Below the pieces are notes generated by a model. The model did no database searches. It saw only the letters and a program-made list of their open reading frames with translations, and was not told where the DNA came from. The translations under genes were made by a program, and so were the position numbers. Shown piece after piece: positions 1 to 8,283 of a stretch of 17,842 nucleotides of DNA. Within the stretch, counting starts at the first letter, position 1. Every line of letters begins with the position of its first letter. This DNA is from Methanobrevibacter ruminantium (GTDB lineage Archaea > Methanobacteriota > Methanobacteria > Methanobacteriales > Methanobacteriaceae), in assembly GCF_016294135.1 (NCBI RefSeq), contig NZ_JAEDCO010000033.1:1-17842 (forward strand), read 5' to 3'.

Positions 1-243
1 AATGATTTTGATCTTTTAGATAGCATAGATGAATCTAATGATCATGCTAATTTAACTCATGATTATCCTAAAATTGCTCTTGAAACAGATGATATTCTAA
101 TGAATTTAACCCTTAAAAAGGATTATTCCACTATTGATGATTTGGAAAAGAGGAAAGAGGGATTCATCAAGGATTTAAAGGATTTTATTGATGAATTTGA
201 ATCAACTGAAGAGTCAAGTCAATTGATGAAGTATTATGATTGA
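1..243 (+). CDS. C-terminal end of an unidentified acidic protein (partial)
   Basis: An open frame runs from the first base of the window to a TGA at 241-243, giving 80 residues with no start inside the window; the 5' part lies outside. The visible tail is hydrophilic and rich in Asp, Glu and Lys, starts NDFDLLDSIDES and ends SSQLMKYYD. The stretch from about residue 45 (DDLEKRKEGFIKDLKDF) looks helical and amphipathic. No cysteine cluster, membrane segment or catalytic motif is visible. I do not recognise the family. The codon usage (AT-rich third positions, AAG/AAA and GAT/GAA heavy) matches the neighbouring genes, so I regard it as a real gene end. Confidence 0.7.
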   Translation, partial: NDFDLLDSIDESNDHANLTHDYPKIALETDDILMNLTLKKDYSTIDDLEKRKEGFIKDLKDFIDEFESTEESSQLMKYYD

Positions 244-380
244 ATGTTTAGATTATAGTTGAGTTTTCATATATTTTAATTTCAAATATAAAATAATAAA
301 TACTAAAATGAACATATAAACAATTACTTATTAACAATAGTTAAAATTTTATTTTGGCTGTTTTAATTAAAGGTGATATT

Positions 381-536
381 ATGTGTAGTTCTGGAGGCCC
401 AATGGCTGATCTTTCAATGAAAAAATTGAAAACAAAGAAATATAAATGCTTAGATTGTGGAAATGATTTTAAAGGATTAGGTAAAAAGGTTATCTGTCCT
501 TCCTGTCAAAGTGACAACGTAGAAGCACAAGAATAA
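381..536 (+). CDS. small zinc-ribbon protein, 51 residues
   Basis: The protein begins MCSSGGPMADL, has a Lys-rich patch (KKLKTKKYK), then a two-knuckle zinc ribbon: Cys23-x2-Cys26 and Cys39-x2-Cys42, with 12 residues between the pairs. A basic linker followed by a zinc ribbon suggests nucleic-acid or ribosome binding, but this is inference; I cannot name a function. The start at 381 is preferred because AGGTGAT at 371-377 lies three bases before this ATG. An in-frame TTG at 354 would add nine residues but has no binding site. A strong hairpin terminator follows directly, so the gene is probably transcribed alone. Confidence 0.8.
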   Translation: MCSSGGPMADLSMKKLKTKKYKCLDCGNDFKGLGKKVICPSCQSDNVEAQE

Positions 537-555
537 GTATATTGCTATTTTATAT

Positions 556-594
556 GTTAAGAGTGAATGTTTCATTTGCTCTTTAACTTTTTTT
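556..594 (+). terminator. hairpin terminator after the zinc-ribbon gene
   Basis: GTTAAGAG (556-563) pairs with CTC-T-TTAAC (579-587, one bulged T at 582). The stem continues inward through two G-T wobbles and AATG (566-569) with CATT (573-576), closing on a TTT loop. Seven T residues follow at 588-594. This has the form of an intrinsic terminator; archaea terminate mainly on T-runs, with the hairpin possibly helping. Confidence 0.7.
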
Positions 595-693
595 ATTATT
601 TTATTACACCTGTTTTTCGAATTTTTATTATTTTTATTTCAATATTAAAAGATTTTATCATTTTAAGTCAATTAAATCATTATCTGTGATATC

Positions 694-1158
694 ATGGAAA
701 CAGAAATCAAATTTACTAAGGATGAAATACTGTTTTTGCTCGGTGAAAGCGGTATGGTTGGAATAGTTAAGGCTGGAGAGGAAAAGATGCTATTTATAGG
801 AACTCCAGACAGTGATGAAATTGTTCAATATCTTGAAGAAGATGATTTAATAGCTGTTTCTTCCTTTAATTTAGGTGAAAAATATGAAAAGGGAATAAGG
901 TCTCTTGCTTATCTTACAAGGGATATAGAGTCACCTATACTTGTACTGCCAAAGTACCACCCATCATCAAAAAGACTTAAAATGGTATTGTCTGTAGGTG
1001 AAAACGTTAGATTAGACTGTGGAATAGTTCCTGGAACACACCCTGAACAGGATATCTTATGCTCCTGTGACAGTTTATCCGGCTTGAATATAGTCAAATC
1101 CAAAGAGGGTGTTGTTATAGAAGGAGAAGTTAAGAACTATAAGATTGAGCCATTTTAG
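694..1158 (+). CDS. unrecognised 154-residue protein
   Basis: I do not recognise this family. The protein is soluble and acidic with no signal peptide or membrane helix. An N-terminal segment (MVGIVKAGEEKMLFIGTP) is predicted beta-rich. The C-terminal half holds three cysteines in a Gly/Pro-rich stretch, Cys109 and the pair Cys128-x-Cys130 (LDCGIVPG, ILCSCDSLSG). The Cys-x-Cys pair next to DSLSG could bind a metal or be redox active, but nothing proves it. The start is supported by GTGAT at 686-690, three bases before the ATG. The gene stands alone: 157 bases with a terminator precede it and 212 AT-rich bases follow. Confidence 0.75.
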   Translation: METEIKFTKDEILFLLGESGMVGIVKAGEEKMLFIGTPDSDEIVQYLEEDDLIAVSSFNLGEKYEKGIRSLAYLTRDIESPILVLPKYHPSSKRLKMVLSVGENVRLDCGIVPGTHPEQDILCSCDSLSGLNIVKSKEGVVIEGEVKNYKIEPF

Positions 1159-1297
1159 GCATTTATTTTTTACCAATAATATTTTTTTAGTAAATATCAA
1201 ATAATTTATTTTTATAATTATCTTCTTTTCTTAAGAATTACATTTTACTCTTTTTTATTTCATTATATTATTTATACATTATAATTTTTTTAAAAAG

Positions 1298-1317
1298 TTT
1301 TATATATATATATAAAA
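1298..1317 (+). promoter_or_regulatory. long TATA tract, probable promoter of the DUF116 gene
   Basis: Four T, six AT steps and four A form a perfect 20-base palindrome. It contains several overlapping matches to the archaeal TATA box (TTTATATA) and lies 62 bases before the ATG at 1380. A start point about 25 bases downstream would give a leader of roughly 40 bases. Confidence 0.5.
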
Positions 1318-1379
1318 TAAAATAATATTAAATGTTTTATTTAAACAAATGAAATATAAAAAATTTAGAATTGACGAAT

Positions 1380-2045
1380 ATGTTATTGCATGAACAAGCA
1401 TTCCAATTAATCGGTGAAGGAGTCGTACTATTAATTTTGCTGATAGTAATCATCCTAATTGTAGGGCTTATACTCGGAATAATTCTAGTTAGGAAAAATA
1501 AGCTGGTATTGCCATCAGTTATAATATTTATTGTAAATGTATTTTACTCTCCATTGAAGAGTTTTGCAAATCTTTTAGGCCTTGATGATGCTTTTGTTGA
1601 CCATATTGGGATTGAAGTAAGGAATAAGGTAAATAAAAAGAAGTTTGATGAGATTCCTCCTGAAGACAAAATCATAGTGTTGCCCCATTGCTTAAGGTCT
1701 GCTCATTGTGAAGCTAGCTTAAAGGAAACTGGTGTTTTATGCACACATTGTGGAAAATGTGCAATTGGTGTAATTAAGGAAAAGGCTGAACCGATGGGAT
1801 ATAGGGTTTTCATTGTGCCAGGTTCCAGTTTCGTTAAGAAGATCATTCAACATAATAAGTTCAAATCCGTTGTAGGCGTTGCTTGTCATGTGGACTTGAA
1901 TCAAACCATGATGGCCTTGTCGGATTTTGCTCCTCAAGGAGTTCTTTTATCTTCATCAGGTTGCTTTGAAACAAAGGTGGACGTTTCAAAAGTGCTTGAG
2001 ACAATTGGTTATTACGATTTTAAAAAACAAGAAGAAAAACGTTAA
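1380..2045 (+). CDS. DUF116 family protein, membrane-anchored, cysteine-rich
   Basis: The protein matches the archaeal/bacterial DUF116 family, whose biochemical role is not established as far as I know. Numbering from the ATG at 1380 (221 residues), a long hydrophobic helix lies at about residues 14-37 and a second hydrophobic stretch at 43-57, so the N-terminus is membrane-anchored. The soluble part carries the family's cysteines: LPHCLR...HC (Cys104, Cys110), CTHCGKC (Cys121, 124, 127), Cys169 in VACHVDLN and Cys195 in SSGCFET. Their spacing suggests an Fe-S cluster or other metal site, which is inference. A TTG at 1371 would add three residues; neither start has a clear binding site. It heads a run of three genes with gaps of 13 and 24 bases. 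Confidence 0.85.
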   Translation: MLLHEQAFQLIGEGVVLLILLIVIILIVGLILGIILVRKNKLVLPSVIIFIVNVFYSPLKSFANLLGLDDAFVDHIGIEVRNKVNKKKFDEIPPEDKIIVLPHCLRSAHCEASLKETGVLCTHCGKCAIGVIKEKAEPMGYRVFIVPGSSFVKKIIQHNKFKSVVGVACHVDLNQTMMALSDFAPQGVLLSSSGCFETKVDVSKVLETIGYYDFKKQEEKR

Positions 2046-2058
2046 ATAAGGTGAAAAT

Positions 2059-2451
2059 ATGCCTGAAAATGATATAAATCCATTTTTTACCATTAAGAAA
2101 GTAAGAGAAGGGGATGAATTGAAAATGGATCAGAAATTCATTAAGATCAGAATGAATTCAAATAAGGTTATTGCTATCCATTATAAAGCCCCTATGGAAA
2201 GAACAATTGAATTAGAGATGTTCTTTGAAAATTTCAATCCTATTGACAGAATCAATTATGATATAGGAGGAACAGGTTGGGTTGGCGCAAACTTCAGAGG
2301 TCTTATTGACGGTAAGGACGATTCATTGCCAATTGATTATGATTATAAGATTCTTATGTTGGAAGAATACAAATGCCCCACTAAGGTAGAACTTAAGAAC
2401 CTAAAGAGAAGCTCTAAATTTAGGCCTAATTTTACTTTAGCTGACTCTTAA
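2059..2451 (+). CDS. unrecognised 130-residue protein in the DUF116 run
   Basis: I do not recognise this protein. It is soluble, with neither signal peptide nor membrane helix, and has only one cysteine (in EEYKCPTK). Alternating hydrophobic residues (KFIKIRMNSNKVIAIHY) suggest beta strands early on. A Gly-rich patch (YDIGGTGWVGANF) lies in the middle, and a basic segment (KVELKNLKRSSKFRP) near the end. AGGTGA at 2049-2054 precedes the ATG by four bases. The gene begins 13 bases after the DUF116 stop and ends 24 bases before the secreted protein gene, so it is very likely co-transcribed with both. That position is the only hint of function. Confidence 0.75.
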   Translation: MPENDINPFFTIKKVREGDELKMDQKFIKIRMNSNKVIAIHYKAPMERTIELEMFFENFNPIDRINYDIGGTGWVGANFRGLIDGKDDSLPIDYDYKILMLEEYKCPTKVELKNLKRSSKFRPNFTLADS

Positions 2452-2475
2452 ACTTTATTATATTGGAGGAAAATC

Positions 2476-3171
2476 ATGAACAGTAAAAGGACAGCCTTTA
2501 TTGCTATTGCAGTATTGGCAATTGTAATTAGTTCATTAGGTGCTGTTTCAGCATTTGAATTGTTTGGAATGAACTTATTTGGAGGCCCTACAACAGACTT
2601 TGACAATAAGTTTATGTCCGGCACATTTAATGGTGATATGACTCAAAATAACATAAGTGAAGATAACTTAACCAAAGGATGGACTGATTCCTATGAAGAT
2701 AAGGAGCATAACATAACCTACAACATGTCCTGTGTAAAGGATGGTGACTTCATAACCGATGTTTATCAATTGCAAGGGTTAGGGGCTCCTGAAATAAGAA
2801 ACTATAATGGCCAGCCTTGGAAAATATTCTATTCTCAAGCTGTTCCTAATGCCAATGTTTCAGCTAATGGAAGTTCCGGAAACAATTCCAATAATACTAT
2901 TAATGTGTACATTTGTGAAGCTGACATTAATGGAACCGCATATACAATAAATATCATGTCTTATGATAATAAGACAGAATGTGACGGAACTTTATTCTGT
3001 CCGTTGTATAAGGATTATACTGAACCTTTAATTAAGAGCATTGAGTTTAAAGATGCTAAAAAAGCTCCTAAAATGGCTGATTTAATGGGCATGTCAGATG
3101 GGGAGTTTGAATTCAATAGGGAATACGTTGATGGTATTTTCAATGGTACCATTGATCCAAGTCAAGGTTAA
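2476..3171 (+). CDS. secreted Asn-rich protein with Sec signal peptide
   Basis: A typical Sec signal peptide covers residues 1-26: a basic start (MNSKR), a hydrophobic core, and a probable cut after AVSA before FELFG. The mature part (about 205 residues) has no second membrane helix or anchor, and holds eleven N-x-S/T sequons (Asn 59, 64, 79, 83, 127, 131, 136, 139, 152, 165, 223). It is probably N-glycosylated and exposed on the cell surface. Cysteines at 86, 147, 169 and 175 could form disulfides. Two similar segments flank the domain (residues 42-56 and 211-225, both reading F-N-x(5)-G-x-FNG). Function unknown. A strong GGAGGA at 2465-2470 sets the start. Last gene of the DUF116 run, followed by a terminator. 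Confidence 0.8.
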   Translation: MNSKRTAFIAIAVLAIVISSLGAVSAFELFGMNLFGGPTTDFDNKFMSGTFNGDMTQNNISEDNLTKGWTDSYEDKEHNITYNMSCVKDGDFITDVYQLQGLGAPEIRNYNGQPWKIFYSQAVPNANVSANGSSGNNSNNTINVYICEADINGTAYTINIMSYDNKTECDGTLFCPLYKDYTEPLIKSIEFKDAKKAPKMADLMGMSDGEFEFNREYVDGIFNGTIDPSQG

Positions 3172-3198
3172 TGGAATATTAAATTTTTATAAGATTTG

Positions 3199-3237
3199 AC
3201 AGAATAATAATTTATTCTGTTGTTTATTCTCTTTTTT
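3199..3237 (+). terminator. hairpin terminator after the secreted protein gene
   Basis: ACAGAATAA (3199-3207) and TTATTCTGT (3212-3220) form a perfect nine-pair stem with a four-base loop (TAAT). A T-rich stretch ending in six T follows by 3237. It separates the DUF116 run from the Tsr3 gene. Confidence 0.65.
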
Positions 3238-3260
3238 AAAAGATCAAGTTAGTGATATTT

Positions 3261-3779
3261 ATGAAAGTAACTGTTTTTCATGCAAATGAATGTGATAAAA
3301 GGAAATGCACTGCATTTAAGATGGAAAAGCAAGGAAAATGCAAGATAGTCTATAAGATACATCAGATTCCACGTGGTGCAGTTGTTTTGAATCCATTTTC
3401 CGAAAAGGCAGTATCCTATGAAGACAGGCCTCTTGTTGAAAACAAGGGTGTTGTAGGTCTTGACTGTTCTTGGAATAAGGTATCTAAGTCAGCAAGTTTC
3501 TTCAGTTTATCTAAATATCACAGGTCTCTTCCTTTTTTAATCGCTGCAAATCCGGTTAATTTTGGAAAGCCTTGCATATTATCTACAAATGAAGCTATTG
3601 CCGCTACATTCTATATAACTGGATTTAAGGATGAGGCACACCATATCATGGATGGATTCAAATGGGGTCATTCATTCATAGAAATGAATTATGACTTATT
3701 GGAATCTTACAGTGATGTAAAAACAAGTGAAGAGGTAGTACAAATACAAAATGAGTTCTTAGAGGCTCATGAAAGGTAA
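3261..3779 (+). CDS. tsr3: Tsr3-type 16S rRNA aminocarboxypropyltransferase (DUF367)
   Basis: This is the archaeal relative of yeast Tsr3. The family transfers the 3-amino-3-carboxypropyl group from S-adenosylmethionine to a hypermodified uridine/pseudouridine in helix 31 of small-subunit rRNA, late in 30S maturation. The 172 residues hold the N-terminal cysteine-containing segment (NECDKRKC, Cys11 and Cys16), the family motif GLDCSWNK (66-73) and the cofactor-binding block RSLPFLIAANPVNFGKP (88-104), followed by LSTNEAIAATFYI. The length fits the short archaeal form, without the extended eukaryotic tail. The ATG at 3261 is chosen because GTGAT (3252-3256) lies four bases upstream; reading that GTG as a start would add three residues. 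The next gene, L40e, is also ribosomal. Confidence 0.9.
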   Translation: MKVTVFHANECDKRKCTAFKMEKQGKCKIVYKIHQIPRGAVVLNPFSEKAVSYEDRPLVENKGVVGLDCSWNKVSKSASFFSLSKYHRSLPFLIAANPVNFGKPCILSTNEAIAATFYITGFKDEAHHIMDGFKWGHSFIEMNYDLLESYSDVKTSEEVVQIQNEFLEAHER

Positions 3780-3793
3780 AAATAAACCTAACA

Positions 3794-3801
3794 TTTATAT
3801 A
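3794..3801 (+). promoter_or_regulatory. TATA box, candidate promoter of the L40e gene
   Basis: TTTATATA matches the archaeal TATA consensus exactly. It lies 14 bases after the Tsr3 stop and 173 bases before the L40e start, which would imply a leader of about 145 bases. Other AT-rich candidates lie closer to the gene (around 3928-3955), so the assignment is tentative. Confidence 0.4.
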
Positions 3802-3973
3802 GTATTAAATTAATATATTTCATTAATAGTTATGATTACATGCTATTGTAATTCATAATTTATTTTTAGACTTTTAGTATGAATTTAATGAATTATTTCT
3901 CTAGAATTTTTTCATGAATTTCTATTTAAGTTATATTGATCAATTAATTTAATAAGATACGGAGGAATTATTA

Positions 3974-4120
3974 ATGGCAAGATTTGAAGAAGCAGAAAAC
4001 AGAATGTTTAATGTAAAAATCTGTTTAAAATGTAATGCACGTAATCCTGCTGGAGCTACTACTTGTAGAAAATGTGGTTACAAAGGTTTAAGATTCAAAG
4101 CTAAAGAACCTAGAGGATAG
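3974..4120 (+). CDS. rpl40e: 50S ribosomal protein L40e, 48 residues
   Basis: This small basic zinc-binding protein belongs to the large ribosomal subunit of archaea and eukaryotes; in eukaryotes it is made as a ubiquitin fusion, in archaea free. The protein begins MARFEEAENR and carries a four-cysteine zinc site, Cys17-x2-Cys20 and Cys31-x2-Cys34 (KICLKCNARN, CRKCGYKGLR), then a basic tail (FKAKEPRG). Its 48 residues are the normal archaeal length. GGAGG at 3961-3965 lies eight bases before the ATG, a strong site fitting a highly translated gene. A hairpin terminator follows at 4145. Confidence 0.95.
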   Translation: MARFEEAENRMFNVKICLKCNARNPAGATTCRKCGYKGLRFKAKEPRG

Positions 4121-4144
4121 ATTCACTCTATCCCTTTAAACTTA

Positions 4145-4166
4145 AAAGAGAATTTTTATTCTCTTT
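4145..4166 (+). terminator. hairpin terminator after L40e
   Basis: AAAGAGAA (4145-4152) and TTCTCTTT (4159-4166) form a perfect eight-pair stem with a six-base loop, followed by AGATTTTTAT. It lies 24 bases after the stop codon. Confidence 0.6.
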
Positions 4167-4200
4167 AGATTTTTATATTAACTTATTTTTCTAAATACCA

Positions 4201-4281
4201 ATTTTAACTGATTTAACTAATTTTTAACTAATTTTCATTGGTTTTTATAAATTTTTAACTGATTTTAACTAATTTTTAACT
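4201..4281. repeat. imperfect direct repeat of a TTTTAACTGA/TTTTAACTAA unit
   Basis: Two copies of about 30 bases (4201-4230 and 4251-4281) share the order ATTTTAACTGA, TTTAACTAA, TTTTTAACT, with one-base indels. They are separated by about 20 bases. Each copy is itself built from a TTTAACT core repeated three times. It could be slippage-derived spacer or a regulator site; nothing decides between these. Confidence 0.5.
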
Positions 4282-4478
4282 TTAACAATTTTATATTATA
4301 AACTATTCTTATAATTTACTAATTTTACAGATTCTTTATTTTATAATAATTTTTAATAAATTTATATTAATTTTAAATACTAATAAGTAAATAAATATAA
4401 TTATTAATAGATTATTTCAAAGATTAATCTAAAATTAATTTAATTTAATAAATATTTTAAAATTCATTGTGTGATTTT

Positions 4479-5228
<750 letters not shown>

Positions 5229-5236
5229 TATTATTT

Positions 5237-5258
5237 CTTTCTTTTTTTCTTTTTTTAG
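5237..5258 (+). terminator. poly-T terminator after GGGP synthase
   Basis: Runs of T broken by single C residues follow the stop within about 10 bases, and another long T-run lies near 5290-5301. Archaeal RNA polymerase terminates on such tracts without a hairpin. Confidence 0.5.
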
Positions 5259-5413
5259 ATTATTTTATAAATTTTTAACTTCTAAACTATTTTTTTTTTT
5301 TTACTATTGTTTTCTATCTTTTTAATTAATTACCAAATGCTCTTTCTAACCGTTTAAATAAAACTAAACTATATATTAATTTATAAAATAATTTATAATA
5401 TTAGGATAATATT

Positions 5414-5426
5414 TTAATATATAAAA
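5414..5426 (+). promoter_or_regulatory. TATA-like element upstream of nurA
   Basis: TTAATATATAAAA lies 40 bases before the nurA ATG, a distance that would give a short leader. Another candidate, ACTATATATTA, lies at 5369-5379. This is the most likely promoter for the nurA-herA part of the cluster. Confidence 0.4.
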
Positions 5427-5465
5427 TTGTAAAATAAGAAAAATTATAATTTTTTAGGTTTTATC

Positions 5466-6554
5466 ATGTTAAATTCGTTATATACAGAGGCTATTAGGAA
5501 AAAAGGATTAATTAATGAACCTTTGGAAGAATATAAGGAAACTAAAATAGACATTGAATCCAAATGGCATGAAGAGGAGATTATTGCAAGTGATTCAAAC
5601 CATATTCTTGCTGCAGGTGATGGAAGCTATAACAAAAAGAAATATCTTAGCTTCAATTTCTATGCTGTAGCTGCACAATCTCTCATTTACAATCCTAATG
5701 ATACAGAATCAAAACTAAAGACAATTGAATCTGCAGAGCTCGATATAATACCTCATCAATCATTTTTAGAGGATAGATTGAGGAATATGATGAGCATATT
5801 TGAGATAAAGACTGCAATAAAGACATTCAATGATTTTGATATAGATTATTATATGGATGATGGATCTATTTTAGGCGATTTGATACGTCCAATTCCTGTA
5901 GAAAAGAGCATTTCACCAGAATATAAATCAAACATAATATCTCCAGTCAAGGAAAAACTAGAGTCTGAAATACAATCTAGCGAGTTAAATCTATCTTCAT
6001 TTAATTTCAAGGAAGAATTTAAAGACTTGTTTGATGATGAAAATATTGATGAATATGCTTTAATAACATTTTTAGAGAGTTTGGAAAACTTGATTGCATT
6101 AAAATATCTTTTAGAGAATAAAAAGAAAATCATCGCCATTTCCAAAACATCATCAAGCAATGAAATATTCCATGCAAATATACCTGATATGGCTATTTTG
6201 GATGGAATGACAAGAAAGCAAGGATTCAGTGAACCTTACCATAGAAAGGTAACTTACAAGACCAAGCATGATTTCCCTATTGAAGATGAGTTCTTTAGAG
6301 ATCTTTGGTTTACAATATTCTTTGCAAGACTTGATGACAATAAGAACATCATTAAAATAGAATTGCCTTTTTACACTAAAGATTTAGATGAAATAAGAGA
6401 AATTTTAAAGGTTTTAAAATCAAATTCAACTGAAGGATATCCATTTTTACTAAAGAAAGCACATAATGATGTTGTTATTTCAAATCAGGATATGGATAGC
6501 TTGTCTAAAATAATTGGATTCTTGGATAAGTCTGGTCGTGAAATGTTAAATTAA
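5466..6554 (+). CDS. nurA: NurA 5'-3' nuclease
   Basis: NurA is the RNase H-fold nuclease that works with the HerA hexamer to degrade the 5' strand at DNA double-strand breaks. Family motifs are visible in order: AGDGSYNK with the metal-binding Asp52, YYMDDGSILGDL with Asp131/Asp132, IIAISK (223-227), PDMAILDG with Asp241, and the C-terminal YPFLLKKAHNDV with His333. These correspond to the acidic and histidine residues shown to hold manganese in Sulfolobus and Pyrococcus NurA. The length (362) is normal for the family. No strong ribosome site is visible; a weak AGGTT lies upstream of the ATG. herA follows after 100 bases on the same strand. Confidence 0.93.
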   Translation: MLNSLYTEAIRKKGLINEPLEEYKETKIDIESKWHEEEIIASDSNHILAAGDGSYNKKKYLSFNFYAVAAQSLIYNPNDTESKLKTIESAELDIIPHQSFLEDRLRNMMSIFEIKTAIKTFNDFDIDYYMDDGSILGDLIRPIPVEKSISPEYKSNIISPVKEKLESEIQSSELNLSSFNFKEEFKDLFDDENIDEYALITFLESLENLIALKYLLENKKKIIAISKTSSSNEIFHANIPDMAILDGMTRKQGFSEPYHRKVTYKTKHDFPIEDEFFRDLWFTIFFARLDDNKNIIKIELPFYTKDLDEIREILKVLKSNSTEGYPFLLKKAHNDVVISNQDMDSLSKIIGFLDKSGREMLN

Positions 6555-6654
6555 GATAATGAAGATGACTAAATAATTTGATTATTAAGTTTAATTGAAG
6601 TTTATAAAATAAAAAATTTGTTTTAGAGAATATATTGAGTTTAGAGGTTTAAAA

Positions 6655-8163
6655 ATGATTGGAAGATGCATAGGAGAAACATCTCTTATTGAAGTAAGTT
6701 TCATTTCAAAAGAAATGCCACAAGTAGGGGAATATGTAACACTTGAATATGATGGAAAAATCATATTAGGTATGATAGAATCAATGGTTCGCGGAAGCGT
6801 TTCATTAAACAATGAAATTTATGATCCAGATACAATTGCTAAGATAAGGGAAATTGAAGGTGATGATTATTACATAAGGGGAAACATCTCAATTCTTGGA
6901 GATATAAATGATAATTTGAAATTGCCACGTACTCCAGCTCCTCCGGGAACACCTATTTATCCAGCTCCTAGTGAAGTTTTGGATAGGATATTCCACATTG
7001 AAAACTCTCTTAAGCTAGGCAATTTAATTAACAATGAGGATGTTGAAGTCGGAGTGGATATCAACAAGATGGTGTCCCGTCACTTGGCAATTCTTGCAAT
7101 GACAGGTGCAGGTAAGTCAAATACTGTTTCTGTAATCATTGACGGACTTTTAGAGTATAACGGTTGCATGCTTATCTTTGATATGCATTCAGAATATGTT
7201 GATGCAGAATTTACTAATGGAAAAGTAAACGTAATCCTGCCAATGATAAATCCTCAATATATGGAATTTTCAGAAATTAAAAAATTGGCAAGCATTCCTT
7301 CCAATGCTCCTTTGCAAGAGAGATACTTTAGAAGAGCTTTTAACGAAGCTAGACGATTAGTGAAAGAGGGAACTGCAAGCACTGCTGATTTTATAGAATT
7401 ATTATACAAAATCCTTGATAACTGGTATAATGATGAGGATTATGATGCCAGCAATAAGAAAAACATTATGGATGTAATCAATAAGATAGAGGATTTGAAT
7501 GTAAAATATGATAGATTATTAAATGTTAATATTGGTGACTTCCTAACTCAAATAAAACCAGGAATGGCTAATGTTCTTGATTTAGGACAAGTCGATGAGA
7601 ATATGGCTGAAGTATTGGTTGCTCATGTGCTTAGAAGATCCCTTAGGAGCAGAAAACAATATGTCAGACACAACGATAATGATGCATTGCCCTATCCATT
7701 ATTCTTTGTAGTTGAAGAAGCACATATTTTAGCACCTCAAAACAGAAGCAGCAACAGTAAATATTGGATTACACGTATAGCTAGAGAAGGTCGTAAATTT
7801 GGTTTAGGTCTTTGTTTGGTAAGTCAATCTCCTAAATCTGTTGATGCTGAAACATTATCTCAAGCCAATAATATGATAATTCTAAGACTTGTAGAGCCAA
7901 AAGACCAAAGGCATGTCCAAACTGCAAGTGAAAGCCTTAGTGAAGATTTGGTAAAGCAATTGCCATCACTTAACATTGGGGAAGCGTTGGTTTTAGGGCT
8001 CATGACAAAGGTTCCAACCCTTGTAAAGATCAATGAATTCAAGGGACGCCAAAGAGGTGGGGACTTAAATATCATTGAGCAATGGCAAACAAAAAAAGAA
8101 GATGAGGAAAAAGCTTTACAAAAGGAATTAGACCAATTTGTTAATTTAGGCGGAGGATATTAG
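6655..8163 (+). CDS. herA: HerA DNA translocase/helicase
   Basis: HerA is a hexameric FtsK/VirB4-like ATPase that pumps duplex DNA into the NurA dimer during end resection. The 502 residues contain an N-terminal HAS-barrel region (about 1-110), which docks NurA. The ATPase domain has Walker A TGAGKS (150-155), the strand CMLIFDMHSEY (171-181), Walker B FVVEEAH (351-357, catalytic Glu pair 354/355), the arginine-rich RIAREGRKFG (374-383) and the sensor strand LCLVSQSPKSVD. Length and motif spacing are those of archaeal HerA. The C-terminal tail (Gly-Gly-Gly-Tyr) is short. A weak GAGG at 6644-6647 precedes the ATG at 6655. Confidence 0.95.
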   Translation: MIGRCIGETSLIEVSFISKEMPQVGEYVTLEYDGKIILGMIESMVRGSVSLNNEIYDPDTIAKIREIEGDDYYIRGNISILGDINDNLKLPRTPAPPGTPIYPAPSEVLDRIFHIENSLKLGNLINNEDVEVGVDINKMVSRHLAILAMTGAGKSNTVSVIIDGLLEYNGCMLIFDMHSEYVDAEFTNGKVNVILPMINPQYMEFSEIKKLASIPSNAPLQERYFRRAFNEARRLVKEGTASTADFIELLYKILDNWYNDEDYDASNKKNIMDVINKIEDLNVKYDRLLNVNIGDFLTQIKPGMANVLDLGQVDENMAEVLVAHVLRRSLRSRKQYVRHNDNDALPYPLFFVVEEAHILAPQNRSSNSKYWITRIAREGRKFGLGLCLVSQSPKSVDAETLSQANNMIILRLVEPKDQRHVQTASESLSEDLVKQLPSLNIGEALVLGLMTKVPTLVKINEFKGRQRGGDLNIIEQWQTKKEDEEKALQKELDQFVNLGGGY

Positions 8164-8283
8164 ATTTAGAAATCTTTATAAGATACTAATTCTTATTATT
8201 GTTGTATAAAAAATTTAAAAATTTCATGTTTTAACACTTATTAATAATGTAATAAATTTAAAAACAAAGGAGGGTGAAATAAA
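8164..8283 (+). promoter_or_regulatory. herA-mre11 spacer with possible internal promoter
   Basis: The 120 bases contain a small inverted repeat right after herA (AGATT 8162-8166 with AATCT 8171-8175) and TATA-like sequences at 8175-8182 (TTTATAAG) and 8213-8220 (GTATAAAA). It could hold a second promoter for mre11-rad50, or be only a spacer. Confidence 0.35.
8269..8277 (+). promoter_or_regulatory. strong ribosome binding site of mre11
   Basis: GGAGGGTGA is close to a full complement of the 16S 3' end and lies six bases before the ATG at 8284. It is the strongest such site in the repair cluster. Confidence 0.75.

Larger units (their letters stand above)
4121..4478. other. 358-base gene-free stretch between L40e and GGGP synthase
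   Basis: This holds the L40e terminator (4145-4166), an AT-rich direct repeat (4201-4281), and the presumed promoter region of the lipid gene, with AT-rich TATA-like sequence at about 4385-4410. I see no open frame, tRNA or other GC-rich RNA in it. Confidence 0.6.

Noticed and set aside
4121..4478. tRNA or structured RNA in the larger gaps (also 12953-13569)
   Set aside because: In a genome this AT-rich, tRNA and structured RNA genes stand out as GC-rich islands; none is seen in either gap, and I found no cloverleaf or C/D-box pattern.
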